From Halopiger aswanensis (GTDB lineage: Archaea > Halobacteriota > Halobacteria > Halobacteriales > Natrialbaceae): DNA of 64,000 bases. The position numbers were made by a program, and so were the translations under genes. The notes under the pieces are model-generated. The model saw nothing but the letters and a program-made list of their open reading frames with translations, had not been told where the DNA came from and did no database searches. Shown one piece after another: positions 8,741-16,829 of this stretch (positions are counted from its first letter, which is position 1; every line of letters starts with the position of its first letter). The stretch is from NCBI RefSeq assembly GCF_003610195.1, contig NZ_RAPO01000003.1, forward strand, positions 744,001 through 808,000, in the 5' to 3' direction.

Positions 8741-9559
8741 TCACTCGACGACGTGTTCCGTATCGTACGAGCCGAGCCGGCGCACCCACCCGTCTTCGGC
8801 GAGTGCTTCGATCTCCTCGAGGGCCTCCTTCGTCCGGCGCTCGTAGAGGCCGGCTTCGATGTCGATGTGGAAGACGTAGTCGCCCAGTCGCTGGCCGCTC
8901 GGGCGCGACTCGAGGCGCACCAGGTTGATGTCCCGCTCCGCGAAGGGCTCGAGCAGTTCCAGCAGGAGGCCGGGGTAGTCGACGTCCGGGTAGACGACCA
9001 GCGAGGTCTTGCCGCCGCCCGTCGAGCGTTCCTCGGCGGGCGCGATCGCGAAGAACCGCGTCGCGTTCGAGTCCCGGTCCTGAATGTCCTCGGCCAGCAC
9101 CTCGAGGCCGTTCCCGCCGTCGGCGTTCGCGGGGTGGCCGATGCCGGCGACCGTCGGATCCTCGCGGGCGAACTCGACACCTTGGGCCGTGCTCGCGACG
9201 GCCTCGAGGGTGGCGTCGGGGTACTCGCGCTCGAGGTAGTCGCGACACTGCGCCAGCGCCTGCGAGTGGCTGGCGACGGTGTCGAACGCCGGACCCTGCG
9301 CGAGCAAGGCGTGGCGGATCGGGGTGACGATCTCGCGGACGACGGCGACGTCGTACTCCGCGAGGGCGTCTAAGCTCTCGGTGACGCTGCCCTCGATGCT
9401 GTTCTCGATCGGGATGACGCCGCGCTCGTACTCGCCGCTCGCGACGGCGTCGACGATCGACGTCACCGACTGGCGGAAATCGATCGCGTCGTCGTCGGCG
9501 ACGGCGGTCGCCGCTCGATGTGAGTAGGTCCCTTCCGGTCCGAGCGTCACTGCGGTCAT
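8741..9559 (-). CDS. pheA: Prephenate dehydratase with ACT domain
   Basis: A 272-aa enzyme converting prephenate to phenylpyruvate, the branch to phenylalanine. The periplasmic-binding-like catalytic part covers residues 1-180 with VIPIENSIEGSV and the catalytic/substrate motif NATRF (165-169). The ACT domain follows, with the Phe-binding ESRP motif at 217-220, so feedback inhibition by Phe is likely. The start at 9559 is supported by a T-rich TATA-like element (GTTCTTTTCAC) about 28 nt upstream, implying a leaderless mRNA; the longer open frame to 9646 lacks family similarity. The pheST operon is 10 kb away. Confidence 0.95.
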   Translation of the reverse strand: MTAVTLGPEGTYSHRAATAVADDDAIDFRQSVTSIVDAVASGEYERGVIPIENSIEGSVTESLDALAEYDVAVVREIVTPIRHALLAQGPAFDTVASHSQALAQCRDYLEREYPDATLEAVASTAQGVEFAREDPTVAGIGHPANADGGNGLEVLAEDIQDRDSNATRFFAIAPAEERSTGGGKTSLVVYPDVDYPGLLLELLEPFAERDINLVRLESRPSGQRLGDYVFHIDIEAGLYERRTKEALEEIEALAEDGWVRRLGSYDTEHVVE

Positions 9560-9727
9560 TGCCGTTCCGTAGTGTGGACGGGGTGAAAAGAACGTCGGGA
9601 CTGAACGCCCGCCCGACTGCGTCGCTCGAGCCGTGGCTGCACCCATCGAGGGCCGCTCGAGAGCGAATCTGCCACAAGCTATATTCGAATTCTGGCGAAT
9701 AGTTCGGGAACCGCAGGTCGAGAGCTA

Positions 9728-11491
9728 GTGCCAGGAGTGGACAGGGATTGGGATAGTCGCCGATCGTTTCACGTACGCTACGCCGACGTCGACGGCGGCC
9801 GCGAACGCCTCGCCGCGGCGATCGAGCCGCCGTATCGCGTCACCGACGTCGCCGCCGCCGAGGTCGACACCCTTCGCGGGGCGGTCGATCCCGACGTGGA
9901 CTGTTTGGTCGTGACCGAGGCGTTCCGCGAGCGGAGCGACGGCCGGTCGTGGACCGACTCGCTCGAGGCCGTCCGCGCCGCGCGGCCGTCGCTGCCGATC
10001 GTTCCCGTCGTTCCGTCGTTCGATCCCGAGCGGGTTCGATCGCTGGTGCGGGCCGACGTCGCCGACGTCGTCTGCCGCGCTGATGGGTCCGAGTCGTCGG
10101 AGACGGGTGCCACGCCGGAGTCCGATCCAGCGGCGCGCCTTCGGGCCCGGATCGACGACATCTACGACGCCTCGATTTCGGACGTCAGCGGCACCGTCCT
10201 CGAGATCGCGCGCTCGCTGATGGGCGCCGCCCCGGACGAAGTCGACATCGAGATCGAGTGGGCACTCGGCTCGATCGGCACTCGGCTCAACGCCGACCGC
10301 TGTCTCGTGTTCGAGTACGACGAGCAGGCGGCGCGACTCGAGCCGACTCACGCCTGGGACGCCACACAGTCGGGTACCGCTTCGCTCGAGTCGACGGGCT
10401 CGACTGCCGTCTCCGATACGGATGGCACAGTATCTGCGGACGCTTCGGCCGTCGAGCCGATCGACCCGTCCGCGTTCCCCGGCTTCGAGGACTCGCTCCG
10501 GGAGTACGACGCTCACGCGATCCCGCCGACGACCGATCGTCCCGAGATCGACGTGCCGGACGGATTCATCGGCGACCTCGCCCCGAACGAGGACGGCGAG
10601 GCCGGCGATACCCACCCCTACCTCGAACGACGGGGCCTCGAGGCGCTGCTCGCGGTGCCGATCGTGATCGACTGGGAACTGCGCGGCGTGCTCGTCGTCG
10701 GCCAGGATCACCGCCGACCGTGGCCCGACCGGCTGTGCCGACAGCTCCGGATGCTCGGCGAACTGATCGGCCACACGATCGAACGTACGCGCCGCCGGCG
10801 CGAACTCGTCCGGAAGAACGAGCACCTCGAGCAGTTTGCGTCCGTCATCAGTCACGATCTCCGGAACCCGCTGAACGTGATTTCGGGGACCGCCGACCTG
10901 ATCGCGGAAACCGAGGAGTTGCACCGCCTCGAGCACATCACCGCCGCCGCCGATCGCATGGCGTCGATGATCGATGACCTCCTGTTGCTCGCCCGCGACG
11001 GGGCGAAACTCGGCGCGGTCGAATCGGTTTCGCTCGAGTCGGTCGTGCGCGATGCGTGGGCCGGCGTCGAGACGGCAGACGCGACGCTCGAGACGCACGA
11101 TTTGCCGACGGTCGAAGCGGATCCCGGCCGGCTGCAGCAGGCGCTCGAGAATCTCGTTCGCAACGCCATCGAGCACAACGATACCAGCGTCAGAATCCTC
11201 GTTGAAGGCACTGCCGACGGGTTCGCGTTCGAAGACGACGGCGCCGGCGTTCCGCCGGACCGCCGCGAGCACGTCTTCGAGGAGGGGTACTCGGGCGCCG
11301 GCGGCACCGGTCTCGGCCTGTCGATCGTCGAAACGGTCGTCTCGGCCCACGGCTGGGACATCTCGGTGACCGACGGCAAGCAGGGCGGTGCGCGCTTCGA
11401 GATTGCGACGGGTGAGGCGACCGAGTCTGTCGTCGGCTCGGTCGCGACGTCGGGCGTCGATCCGGATTCGAACTCGAACGTCCCGTTCTAG
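9728..11491 (+). CDS. Soluble hybrid-type sensor histidine kinase (pseudo-receiver, GAF, HisKA, HATPase)
   Basis: A 587-aa cytoplasmic kinase with no TM helix. Residues 40-120 look like a receiver domain whose phosphoacceptor position is Thr63 (DCLVVTEAF) instead of Asp, so it is a pseudo-receiver. A GAF-like domain spans about 145-350. HisKA carries His376 in SVISHDLRNPL. HATPase_c has the N box with Asn479 (NLVRNAIEHND), G1 DDGAGVPP (503-510) and G2 GGTGLGLSI. The start is GTG 9728; GTG 9737 is possible. No response regulator gene is adjacent. It precedes the transducer/opsin pair by about 160 nt on the same strand, and a functional link is only suggested by position. Confidence 0.9.
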   Translation: MPGVDRDWDSRRSFHVRYADVDGGRERLAAAIEPPYRVTDVAAAEVDTLRGAVDPDVDCLVVTEAFRERSDGRSWTDSLEAVRAARPSLPIVPVVPSFDPERVRSLVRADVADVVCRADGSESSETGATPESDPAARLRARIDDIYDASISDVSGTVLEIARSLMGAAPDEVDIEIEWALGSIGTRLNADRCLVFEYDEQAARLEPTHAWDATQSGTASLESTGSTAVSDTDGTVSADASAVEPIDPSAFPGFEDSLREYDAHAIPPTTDRPEIDVPDGFIGDLAPNEDGEAGDTHPYLERRGLEALLAVPIVIDWELRGVLVVGQDHRRPWPDRLCRQLRMLGELIGHTIERTRRRRELVRKNEHLEQFASVISHDLRNPLNVISGTADLIAETEELHRLEHITAAADRMASMIDDLLLLARDGAKLGAVESVSLESVVRDAWAGVETADATLETHDLPTVEADPGRLQQALENLVRNAIEHNDTSVRILVEGTADGFAFEDDGAGVPPDRREHVFEEGYSGAGGTGLGLSIVETVVSAHGWDISVTDGKQGGARFEIATGEATESVVGSVATSGVDPDSNSNVPF

Positions 11492-11653
11492 TGCCGTCGA
11501 TCGGATTCAGCGATCATCTGACCACCACCCGTCTTCCCCGTTCTCATCCACGAGTTGTCAGGTGGCGGTAACAATTATCACACTCTCGGAGAGTTCCTTC
11601 CAGTAGCCGGTAGCCACCGGTTCCCCGGTGGTTCAGTTCGGCGAACAGATACG

Positions 11654-13294
11654 ATGATCGAAACCGTCATACCGAATCGAATCCGCCGCCAGTACAGCGT
11701 TAAAATCGTCGCAATATTGGGGTGCGTCATCGGCGTCACCCTCCTCTTTGCGGTCATCTTCGGACGGTACGCCGTCTCCGGTCCGGCCGCGGAGACCGAA
11801 ACTCGTGCGATCGCGGCCCTCTCGGGGCTGGTCGTCGTGTTCGTTATGAACCTCGGCCTGCTCGGAATCGTCCTCGGCGGGAACGTCTCTCTGGCGCTTC
11901 GCCGGCTCGGGACCGAAACCGAGCGAATCGGCGACGGCGAGTTCGACGTCGACCTCGAGACCGATCGCATCGACGAGATCGGCGAGCTGTACGGCTCGGT
12001 CGAGCGGATGCGCGACTCGCTCGAGGACACCCTCGCCGACCTCGAAACCGAACAGGAGCGCGCACAGCAGGCCCAACGGGAGGCCGAGGAGCGGGCCGAC
12101 CAACTCGAGGACGAGCGGGAGCAGCTCCGGGAGACCCGCGCGGCGGTCGAGCGCCAGAACGAGCGGCTCGTCGCCGAGGCCGAGCGCTTCTCGGACGTCA
12201 TGGACGCCTGCGCCGACGGCGACCTTACGCAGCGACTCGAGCCGCAGGTCGACGACGAGGCGATCGAAGCGATCGCGCGTTCGTTCAACGAGATGCTCGA
12301 TCGGATGAGCGAGACGATGGCGGACGTTCAGGACTCCGCGGACGCCGTCGAGGAGATCTCCGTCGAACTCGAGGACTCGAGCGCGGAGATCCGGACGGCC
12401 AGCCGGGAGGTCGCCGATTCCGTTCAGGAGATCGCCGACGGGGCGGCCGAGCAGACCGACGACCTCGACGCGGCGGCCGCGGAAGTCAGCGACCTCTCGG
12501 CGGCCACCGAAGAGGTAGCCTCGACGACCGGCGAGATCGCCGACCAGTCCGAGTACGTCACCGAACTGACCGAAGAGGGCCGCGAGGCGGCCGCCGAGGC
12601 GGCCGAAAACATCGACGAACTGGTCGAGAACACGGAGACGGTCGTCGAAACCGCCGACGCGCTCACCCGCGAGACCGAACAGATCGAGGAGATCATCGCC
12701 CTGATCGACGACATCGCCGACCAGACGAACCTGTTGGCGGTCAACGCCTCGATCGAAGCCGCCACCGCCGGCGCCGACGGCAGCGGCTTCGCGGTCGTCG
12801 CCGACGAGATCAAGGCCCTCGCCGAGGAGACGATGGCCGCCGTCGACGACATCGAGGAGACGCTCGAGTCGATCCGCGACCGGACGGAGACGACGGCCGA
12901 CGAGATCGGCGAGGTCGAGTCGAACATTACGTCGACGGCGACGATCGTCGACGATCTGGAATTGCGCCTCGAGACGATCGCCGGCGAAGTCGAGCAAGTC
13001 GACGGCAGCATCCAGCAGATCGCCGCGACCGCGGACGATCAAGCCGATTCCGCACAGGAGCTGTCGGCGATCGTCGACGACGTCGCGGCGGTCTCGGACG
13101 AGACCGCGACCAAGGCCCAGCAGGTCGCCGCGGCCTCCGAGGAAACCAGCGCCACGATCGATTCGGTCTCGACGACCGCGACCGACCTCGGCGACGACGC
13201 GCGCGACCTGAAGCAACTTCTCGACGCGTTCACGCTCGAGGGTGGAGCGACGAATCGGTCCGTTCGTTCGGCGGCCGGGGTCGGAGGTGACTGA
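11654..13294 (+). CDS. HtrII-like two-TM transducer (methyl-accepting chemotaxis protein)
   Basis: A 546-aa protein with TM1 at about residues 17-38, a short outer loop and TM2 at about 52-75, then HAMP (GDGEFDVDLETDRIDEIGEL), a coiled linker, a second HAMP-like unit (ADGDLTQRL) and the MCP signalling hairpin with its tip near residues 355-390 (ASIEAATAGADGSGFAVVAD). There is no extracytoplasmic ligand domain. From memory the TM2/HAMP region closely follows Natronomonas HtrII (NLGL and LGG motifs), including Asn66 at the position of HtrII Asn74. It should signal to CheA/CheW. The start ATG 11654 precedes IETVIPNRIRR; the frame is open earlier but without similarity. It is directly coupled to the opsin-like gene downstream. 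Confidence 0.9.
   Translation: MIETVIPNRIRRQYSVKIVAILGCVIGVTLLFAVIFGRYAVSGPAAETETRAIAALSGLVVVFVMNLGLLGIVLGGNVSLALRRLGTETERIGDGEFDVDLETDRIDEIGELYGSVERMRDSLEDTLADLETEQERAQQAQREAEERADQLEDEREQLRETRAAVERQNERLVAEAERFSDVMDACADGDLTQRLEPQVDDEAIEAIARSFNEMLDRMSETMADVQDSADAVEEISVELEDSSAEIRTASREVADSVQEIADGAAEQTDDLDAAAAEVSDLSAATEEVASTTGEIADQSEYVTELTEEGREAAAEAAENIDELVENTETVVETADALTRETEQIEEIIALIDDIADQTNLLAVNASIEAATAGADGSGFAVVADEIKALAEETMAAVDDIEETLESIRDRTETTADEIGEVESNITSTATIVDDLELRLETIAGEVEQVDGSIQQIAATADDQADSAQELSAIVDDVAAVSDETATKAQQVAAASEETSATIDSVSTTATDLGDDARDLKQLLDAFTLEGGATNRSVRSAAGVGGD
13283..13290 (+). promoter_or_regulatory. Strong Shine-Dalgarno site for the opsin-like gene
   Basis: GGAGGTGA lies inside the last codons of the transducer gene, six bases before the GTG at 13297. 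It matches the haloarchaeal 16S rRNA 3' end and fixes the start of the opsin-like protein. It also makes translational coupling of the two genes likely. Confidence 0.85.
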
Positions 13295-13296
13295 TC

Positions 13297-14076
13297 GTGG
13301 TCGATATCGCAACCGCCATCGGCGCCTCGACGCTCGTTTTCGTCGTCGCGACGCTCGCGTTTCTGGCCTGGACGCGGCGCCTTCCGGCTGCGTGCCGACG
13401 CTACGGGTACGCCGCGACGGCAGCCGTCGGCGTGATGGCGATCGCGTACGTCGGTATGACCGCCATCGAATTCGTTATCGGCGGCAATACGGATCTGGCG
13501 CGGTTCCTGGGCTACACCGGGATGTGGATCCCGATCGTCTACGTGACCAGCGCGATCGCCGGCGTCGACCGGCGGGCGGCGCTACTCTTGCTCGCGATCG
13601 TACTGGGCCGAGTCTGGATCACCCTCGTCGGCTACCTCCTGGACGGAATCGCGGGACAAATCGCGTCCCTGTTACCGTTCGCGCTGCTGATCGCCGGCGT
13701 CTACCTCCTGTACGGTCCGTTTACGCGCGTCGCCGCGTCCCGGTCGGGCGACCGGTCGCTGCTGTTCACGAAGCTCAAGCACCTGATCGTCCTCGGCTGG
13801 ATCGGACTCGTGATCAACGGCCTCATCGCGGCGGACGGGCTCGGGCTCGTCGACGACTTCGTCGCGCTGTTGACGCTCGTCTACGTCGAAGCCATCCTCC
13901 TGCTCGGGTTCGCCGGGCTCGTCCTGCGAAACGTCGACGCGCTCGAGGCGGCGGCTGAGGAGGGAAGATTGCGCTCGTCTCGAACCGATACCAACCTCGA
14001 GGAGAGGCGCCGCGCCGAAACCGCTGAGACCGCTGAGACTGTCGAGACGGCCGAGAGCGTCGAGACGGGCGACTGA
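13297..14076 (+). CDS. Sensory-rhodopsin-II-like protein lacking the retinal lysine
   Basis: A 259-aa protein with seven TM helices and a hydrophilic tail. It aligns from memory to Natronomonas sensory rhodopsin II with a constant three-residue offset from helix C to helix G: Arg69 matches Arg72, Trp168 matches Trp171, Tyr196 matches Tyr199. The retinal chemistry is gone: Leu202 replaces Schiff-base Lys205, Gly72 replaces counterion Asp75, Leu171 replaces Tyr174, Gly175 replaces Trp178 and Leu201 replaces Thr204. The only two lysines are near the start of helix F (TKLKH). The tail has AET/VET repeats. GTG start at 13297, two bases after the transducer stop. It probably senses something other than light, or couples to the transducer without a covalent chromophore. 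Confidence 0.88.
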   Translation: MVDIATAIGASTLVFVVATLAFLAWTRRLPAACRRYGYAATAAVGVMAIAYVGMTAIEFVIGGNTDLARFLGYTGMWIPIVYVTSAIAGVDRRAALLLLAIVLGRVWITLVGYLLDGIAGQIASLLPFALLIAGVYLLYGPFTRVAASRSGDRSLLFTKLKHLIVLGWIGLVINGLIAADGLGLVDDFVALLTLVYVEAILLLGFAGLVLRNVDALEAAAEEGRLRSSRTDTNLEERRRAETAETAETVETAESVETGD

Positions 14077-14192
14077 AGCGGCAGATTTCGATCGTTTCTT
14101 TTACACGTAGTCCGGTTGCGATCACTCGAGTGTCAGCCGCTACGCCTCGAGTGGACGCTGCGATGGATCGGCCGCGCGTATGGTCGGCCGAG

Positions 14193-15518
14193 TTAATCGT
14201 CGCTCGGCGCGGGACCGGCGGTCGACGCGTCGGCGTCGACGATCCAGCCGTCTTCGGTCGCCCGCTCGGCGACGCGGGGCTGGAAGACCCACGCGGACAG
14301 CGCGATGATCGGAATCATCGTCGCGGCGACGACCGCGTAGCCGAGGTGGAGGTTCGGCAGGAACGGCGCGGCGAAGATCAGCGGGTAGATCGACCCGCCC
14401 GAGGAGCCGATGCCGCCGACGACGCCGGCGACGCTGCCCGAACTGTCGGGGAACATCGCCGGCACCTGCGCGAAGATCGCGCCCTCGGCGAAGGCACAGC
14501 CCAGCCCGACGAAGAAGCCGGCGACGACGGCGACGTAGATGTTTCCAGTGAGGCCGGCCGCGGTCATTCCGAACATCGCACACGTGACGAACACCAGCGT
14601 CGCGAACGTCCACTGTTCGCGGTAGCGGCCCTCGAACCACGGGAGGAGGTCCGTCTCCGTGCGCGCGACGACGTCGCTGACGTAGCCGCCGATCGGCCGC
14701 AGCAGGCCCGCCGCGATCGAGAACGTCGCCGCGAAGGTCGCCGCGATCACGATGTCGCTCTGGCCGAACGCCTCGCGGTAGTAGGTGCCCAGCCAGCCGT
14801 TCATCGCCAACTCGAGGCCGAAGGTCATGACGTAGGCGACCGAGAGCACGACCGCGCCGTAGCGGGTCGCGATGTACAGCCACTGTTTCAGGCTGACGCT
14901 CGCTTTCGTCGCCTGACGCTTGTGCTCGCTCTTGGCGGCGTCGCCGAAGACGAAGTACAGGACGCCGACGACGACGGCCAGCGCGCCGGTGTAGAAGAAC
15001 GCGGCGCGCCAGTTGGCGTCGAACAGCGGGCCGACGTACCCCTCGCCGAAGAGCCGCGGCAGCGTGAAGTACGCGCCCAGGCCCGCGCCGGCGTTGCCGA
15101 TCCCCGCGAAGATCCCCTCGGCCGTCCCTAACTCTTCTTCCTCGAACCACTCGGAGACGTGCTGGATACCGATGACGAACGTGATTCCCGCCAGCGACGC
15201 GACGATCCGCGAGGCGGTGAACACCTCGTAGGTCTGGGCGAACGCGCTGATGATCGCGAACGCCCCCACGATCACCATCGTCCCGCCCGCGGTCACCGGC
15301 GCGCCCCACTTGTCGGTCAGCGGCCCGATGACGATCCGACCGAGCGGGACGGCGATGACGGCCGCGCTCGAGACGACGCCGAGTTGCGCGACCGAGAGGC
15401 CGAACTCGTCGGCGATCTCGCCCGTAAAGGGGGCAAAGGAGAACCAGATGACGAAGCCGAGGTTGAACATCGCCGTCGCGAGCAGCAGGTTCTTCCACTT
15501 CCCGGGGAGCACGCTCAT
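14193..15518 (-). CDS. narK: MFS nitrate/nitrite transporter, NarK family
   Basis: A 441-aa carrier with 12 predicted TM helices. It shows the two nitrate-signature segments: GIFAGIGNAGAGLGAYF near residue 130 and VVGGIGSSGGSIYPL near residue 365, plus conserved Arg residues in the helices. It likely takes up nitrate or exchanges nitrate/nitrite. No nitrate or nitrite reductase gene is in the window. The start at 15518 is supported by GGAGGTG five bases upstream; an in-frame extension to 15614 would be Gly/Arg-rich and unlike the family. Its ATG overlaps the stop of a small upstream reading frame by four bases (ATGA). Confidence 0.92.
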   Translation of the reverse strand: MSVLPGKWKNLLLATAMFNLGFVIWFSFAPFTGEIADEFGLSVAQLGVVSSAAVIAVPLGRIVIGPLTDKWGAPVTAGGTMVIVGAFAIISAFAQTYEVFTASRIVASLAGITFVIGIQHVSEWFEEEELGTAEGIFAGIGNAGAGLGAYFTLPRLFGEGYVGPLFDANWRAAFFYTGALAVVVGVLYFVFGDAAKSEHKRQATKASVSLKQWLYIATRYGAVVLSVAYVMTFGLELAMNGWLGTYYREAFGQSDIVIAATFAATFSIAAGLLRPIGGYVSDVVARTETDLLPWFEGRYREQWTFATLVFVTCAMFGMTAAGLTGNIYVAVVAGFFVGLGCAFAEGAIFAQVPAMFPDSSGSVAGVVGGIGSSGGSIYPLIFAAPFLPNLHLGYAVVAATMIPIIALSAWVFQPRVAERATEDGWIVDADASTAGPAPSDD

Positions 15519-15673
15519 GCCACCACCTCCGCCTCCGGGTCCGGATTCGAATCCGGATCCGATCCTGAGGTCGTCTTCGCCGGCTCGGGCTCGAACTGGG
15601 CGCGTTCGTCGCACGCCACTTCTGTCGTACGATCCGACTCTCTATTCCGAATCTGGTGGACGAACGGGTTCAT
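15515..15673 (-). CDS. Possible 52-aa small protein upstream of narK
   Basis: A short frame starting MNPFVHQIRNRESDR, with one Cys and an acidic Pro-rich end (DPDSNPDPEAE). Three things favour translation: a TATA-like element (TTTATAG at 15703-15709) about 30 nt upstream, an ATG close to the predicted transcript start, and a TGA that overlaps the narK ATG by four bases. I do not recognise the protein. It may be a coupling or leader peptide rather than a functional protein. Confidence 0.35.
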   Translation of the reverse strand: MNPFVHQIRNRESDRTTEVACDERAQFEPEPAKTTSGSDPDSNPDPEAEVVA

Positions 15674-15702
15674 ATCTCGGGTGACACTCGACGCTCGAAA
15701 TT

Positions 15703-15709
15703 CTATAAA
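15703..15709 (-). promoter_or_regulatory. TATA-like box for the narK transcript
   Basis: TTTATAG on the minus strand, placed so that transcription would begin a few bases before the ATG at 15673. An imperfect dyad (CTAAGGGA ... TGTCCTTTAG) sits further upstream at about 15757-15779. The rest of 15710-15921 shows no gene. Confidence 0.45.
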
Positions 15710-15921
15710 CCTAATCATTAGTCGAATCCAACAATACTGTCTCTTCCCCGTCCGCTCTAAGGGATAGAATGTCCTTTAGGAAATTGACGGTCGTCGCTCG
15801 ACGCCCGATTCGGATTTCGTTTGTCGCGAAAACCCGCGTCGAATATCACAGACTAAACCACACGATCTGTACAGTCGTCACTCGACGTGTAATGTGTCCG
15901 AGAAAATACCGTCGGCCGTCG

Positions 15922-16230
15922 TCACTCCTCGAGGTGTTCGATCCCTTGTTTCGAGACGTTCGCCTCCGTGATCTCGTCGGGCATCCAGTCGGGCTTGTCG
16001 TCGGGGGCGGTCTCCTCCCAGGCCCAGCCCTCGTAGATGTGGACCTTGTCCGTGCCCTTCTCTCGGAGTTTCAGTTCGACTCGGTCGGCGTCGGCCTCGC
16101 TCGAGCCGGGCTCGAGCCGTCGGGCCGCCTTGAGCGCCGCCTGCCGCGGGGTGTTCCCCGAGAAGACGCTCGTCTCCTCGCCGTCCGAGTCGCGCAGTGC
16201 GAAGTTCCGTTTGCCGTCTTCACGTACCAT
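15922..16230 (-). CDS. Non-histone chromosomal protein MC1
   Basis: A 102-aa archaeal DNA-bending protein. The family pattern is clear: KRNFALRDSDGEETSVFSG, then TPRQAALKAARRLEPG, LREKGTDKVHIYEGW and PDWMPDEITEANVSKQGIEHLE. MC1 binds DNA as a monomer and bends it sharply; haloarchaea use it as an abundant nucleoid protein. GGAGG lies seven bases before the ATG and a TATA-like element (CTTTATGT, 16266-16273) lies upstream. The N-terminus starts directly on the folded domain. Confidence 0.95.
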   Translation of the reverse strand: MVREDGKRNFALRDSDGEETSVFSGNTPRQAALKAARRLEPGSSEADADRVELKLREKGTDKVHIYEGWAWEETAPDDKPDWMPDEITEANVSKQGIEHLEE

Positions 16231-16422
16231 GGGTTCGCCTCCGTGTCAATTCAGCACACGACCTGACATAAAGATATCCCCCGAAATCGACCGACTGCGG
16301 CGGTATCTTTAAGTGCAGCGGGTGCGCATCTTCCCCGCAGTATCAACCGCTTGTCGTCGCTTCGTCCACTTTCCTCTCGAACCGGTGTGTAACAAGGTCA
16401 TTCGCCGAGGCGTCGAAAACAC

Positions 16423-16433
16423 TTAAGTATATC
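16423..16433 (+). promoter_or_regulatory. TATA box for the 65-aa protein gene
   Basis: TTAAGTATATC, ending about 30 nt before the ATG at 16464, gives a nearly leaderless transcript. A second TATA-like element (TCTTTAAG) at about 16307-16314 on the same strand could start a longer transcript. The 232-nt space up to the MC1 start therefore seems to hold divergent promoters and no gene. Confidence 0.5.
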
Positions 16434-16463
16434 CTACGGCGAAGTTCGGCATAGAATCCCGCG

Positions 16464-16661
16464 ATGGTACGGAAAAAGAAGCTGAGTCCGAGTGGTGCGA
16501 AAGACGAAGACGGCAACTACCACAACGTCCACCTCAACCTCCACGAGGATGAACTCGCAGTCGCGGGCATGGATATCGGCGACGAGGTCTTCGTCCGCGT
16601 CCGAGACGGCAAGATCATCATCCAAAAGGCCGACGAGGAAGACGTCGAACACGAATTCTAG
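16464..16661 (+). CDS. Small AbrB/SpoVT-like conserved protein (65 aa)
   Basis: The sequence runs from MVRKKKLSPSG through NVHLNLHEDELAVAGMDIGDEVFVRVRDGKIIIQ to an acidic tail. The segment with GMDIGDEVFVRVRDGKIII is the short beta pattern typical of AbrB/MazE-like swapped-hairpin DNA-binding proteins. It has no toxin partner next to it. It could be a nucleoid-associated or transcription factor, which would fit beside MC1, but this is inferred. The promoter and position argue for a real single-gene unit. Confidence 0.7.
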   Translation: MVRKKKLSPSGAKDEDGNYHNVHLNLHEDELAVAGMDIGDEVFVRVRDGKIIIQKADEEDVEHEF

Positions 16662-16829
16662 GCGGTCGCCTTTCTTTCGACGCGTCGACTCGCCGAGTCG
16701 GTAGTTCGCTCGATATGCACCCCACATCTACATAAAAATACGTCCCGCAGTGAAATTCACTTATTCCTTATAGTCTTTATTTGAATCCATTGTGATCCGT
16801 CGCCGTGGGTAACACCCGCTCGATCCCCC

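Noticed and set aside
9560..9646. In-frame N-terminal extension of pheA containing TFFSPRPHYG, at first read as a Phe/Tyr leader
   Set aside because: It has no stop before the pheA ATG, so it is not a separate leader peptide, and the TATA-like element sits inside it.
11633..13312. Long minus-strand frame opposite the transducer
   Set aside because: Antisense shadow: composition is Arg/Asp/Leu without domains, and the plus strand has a full MCP.
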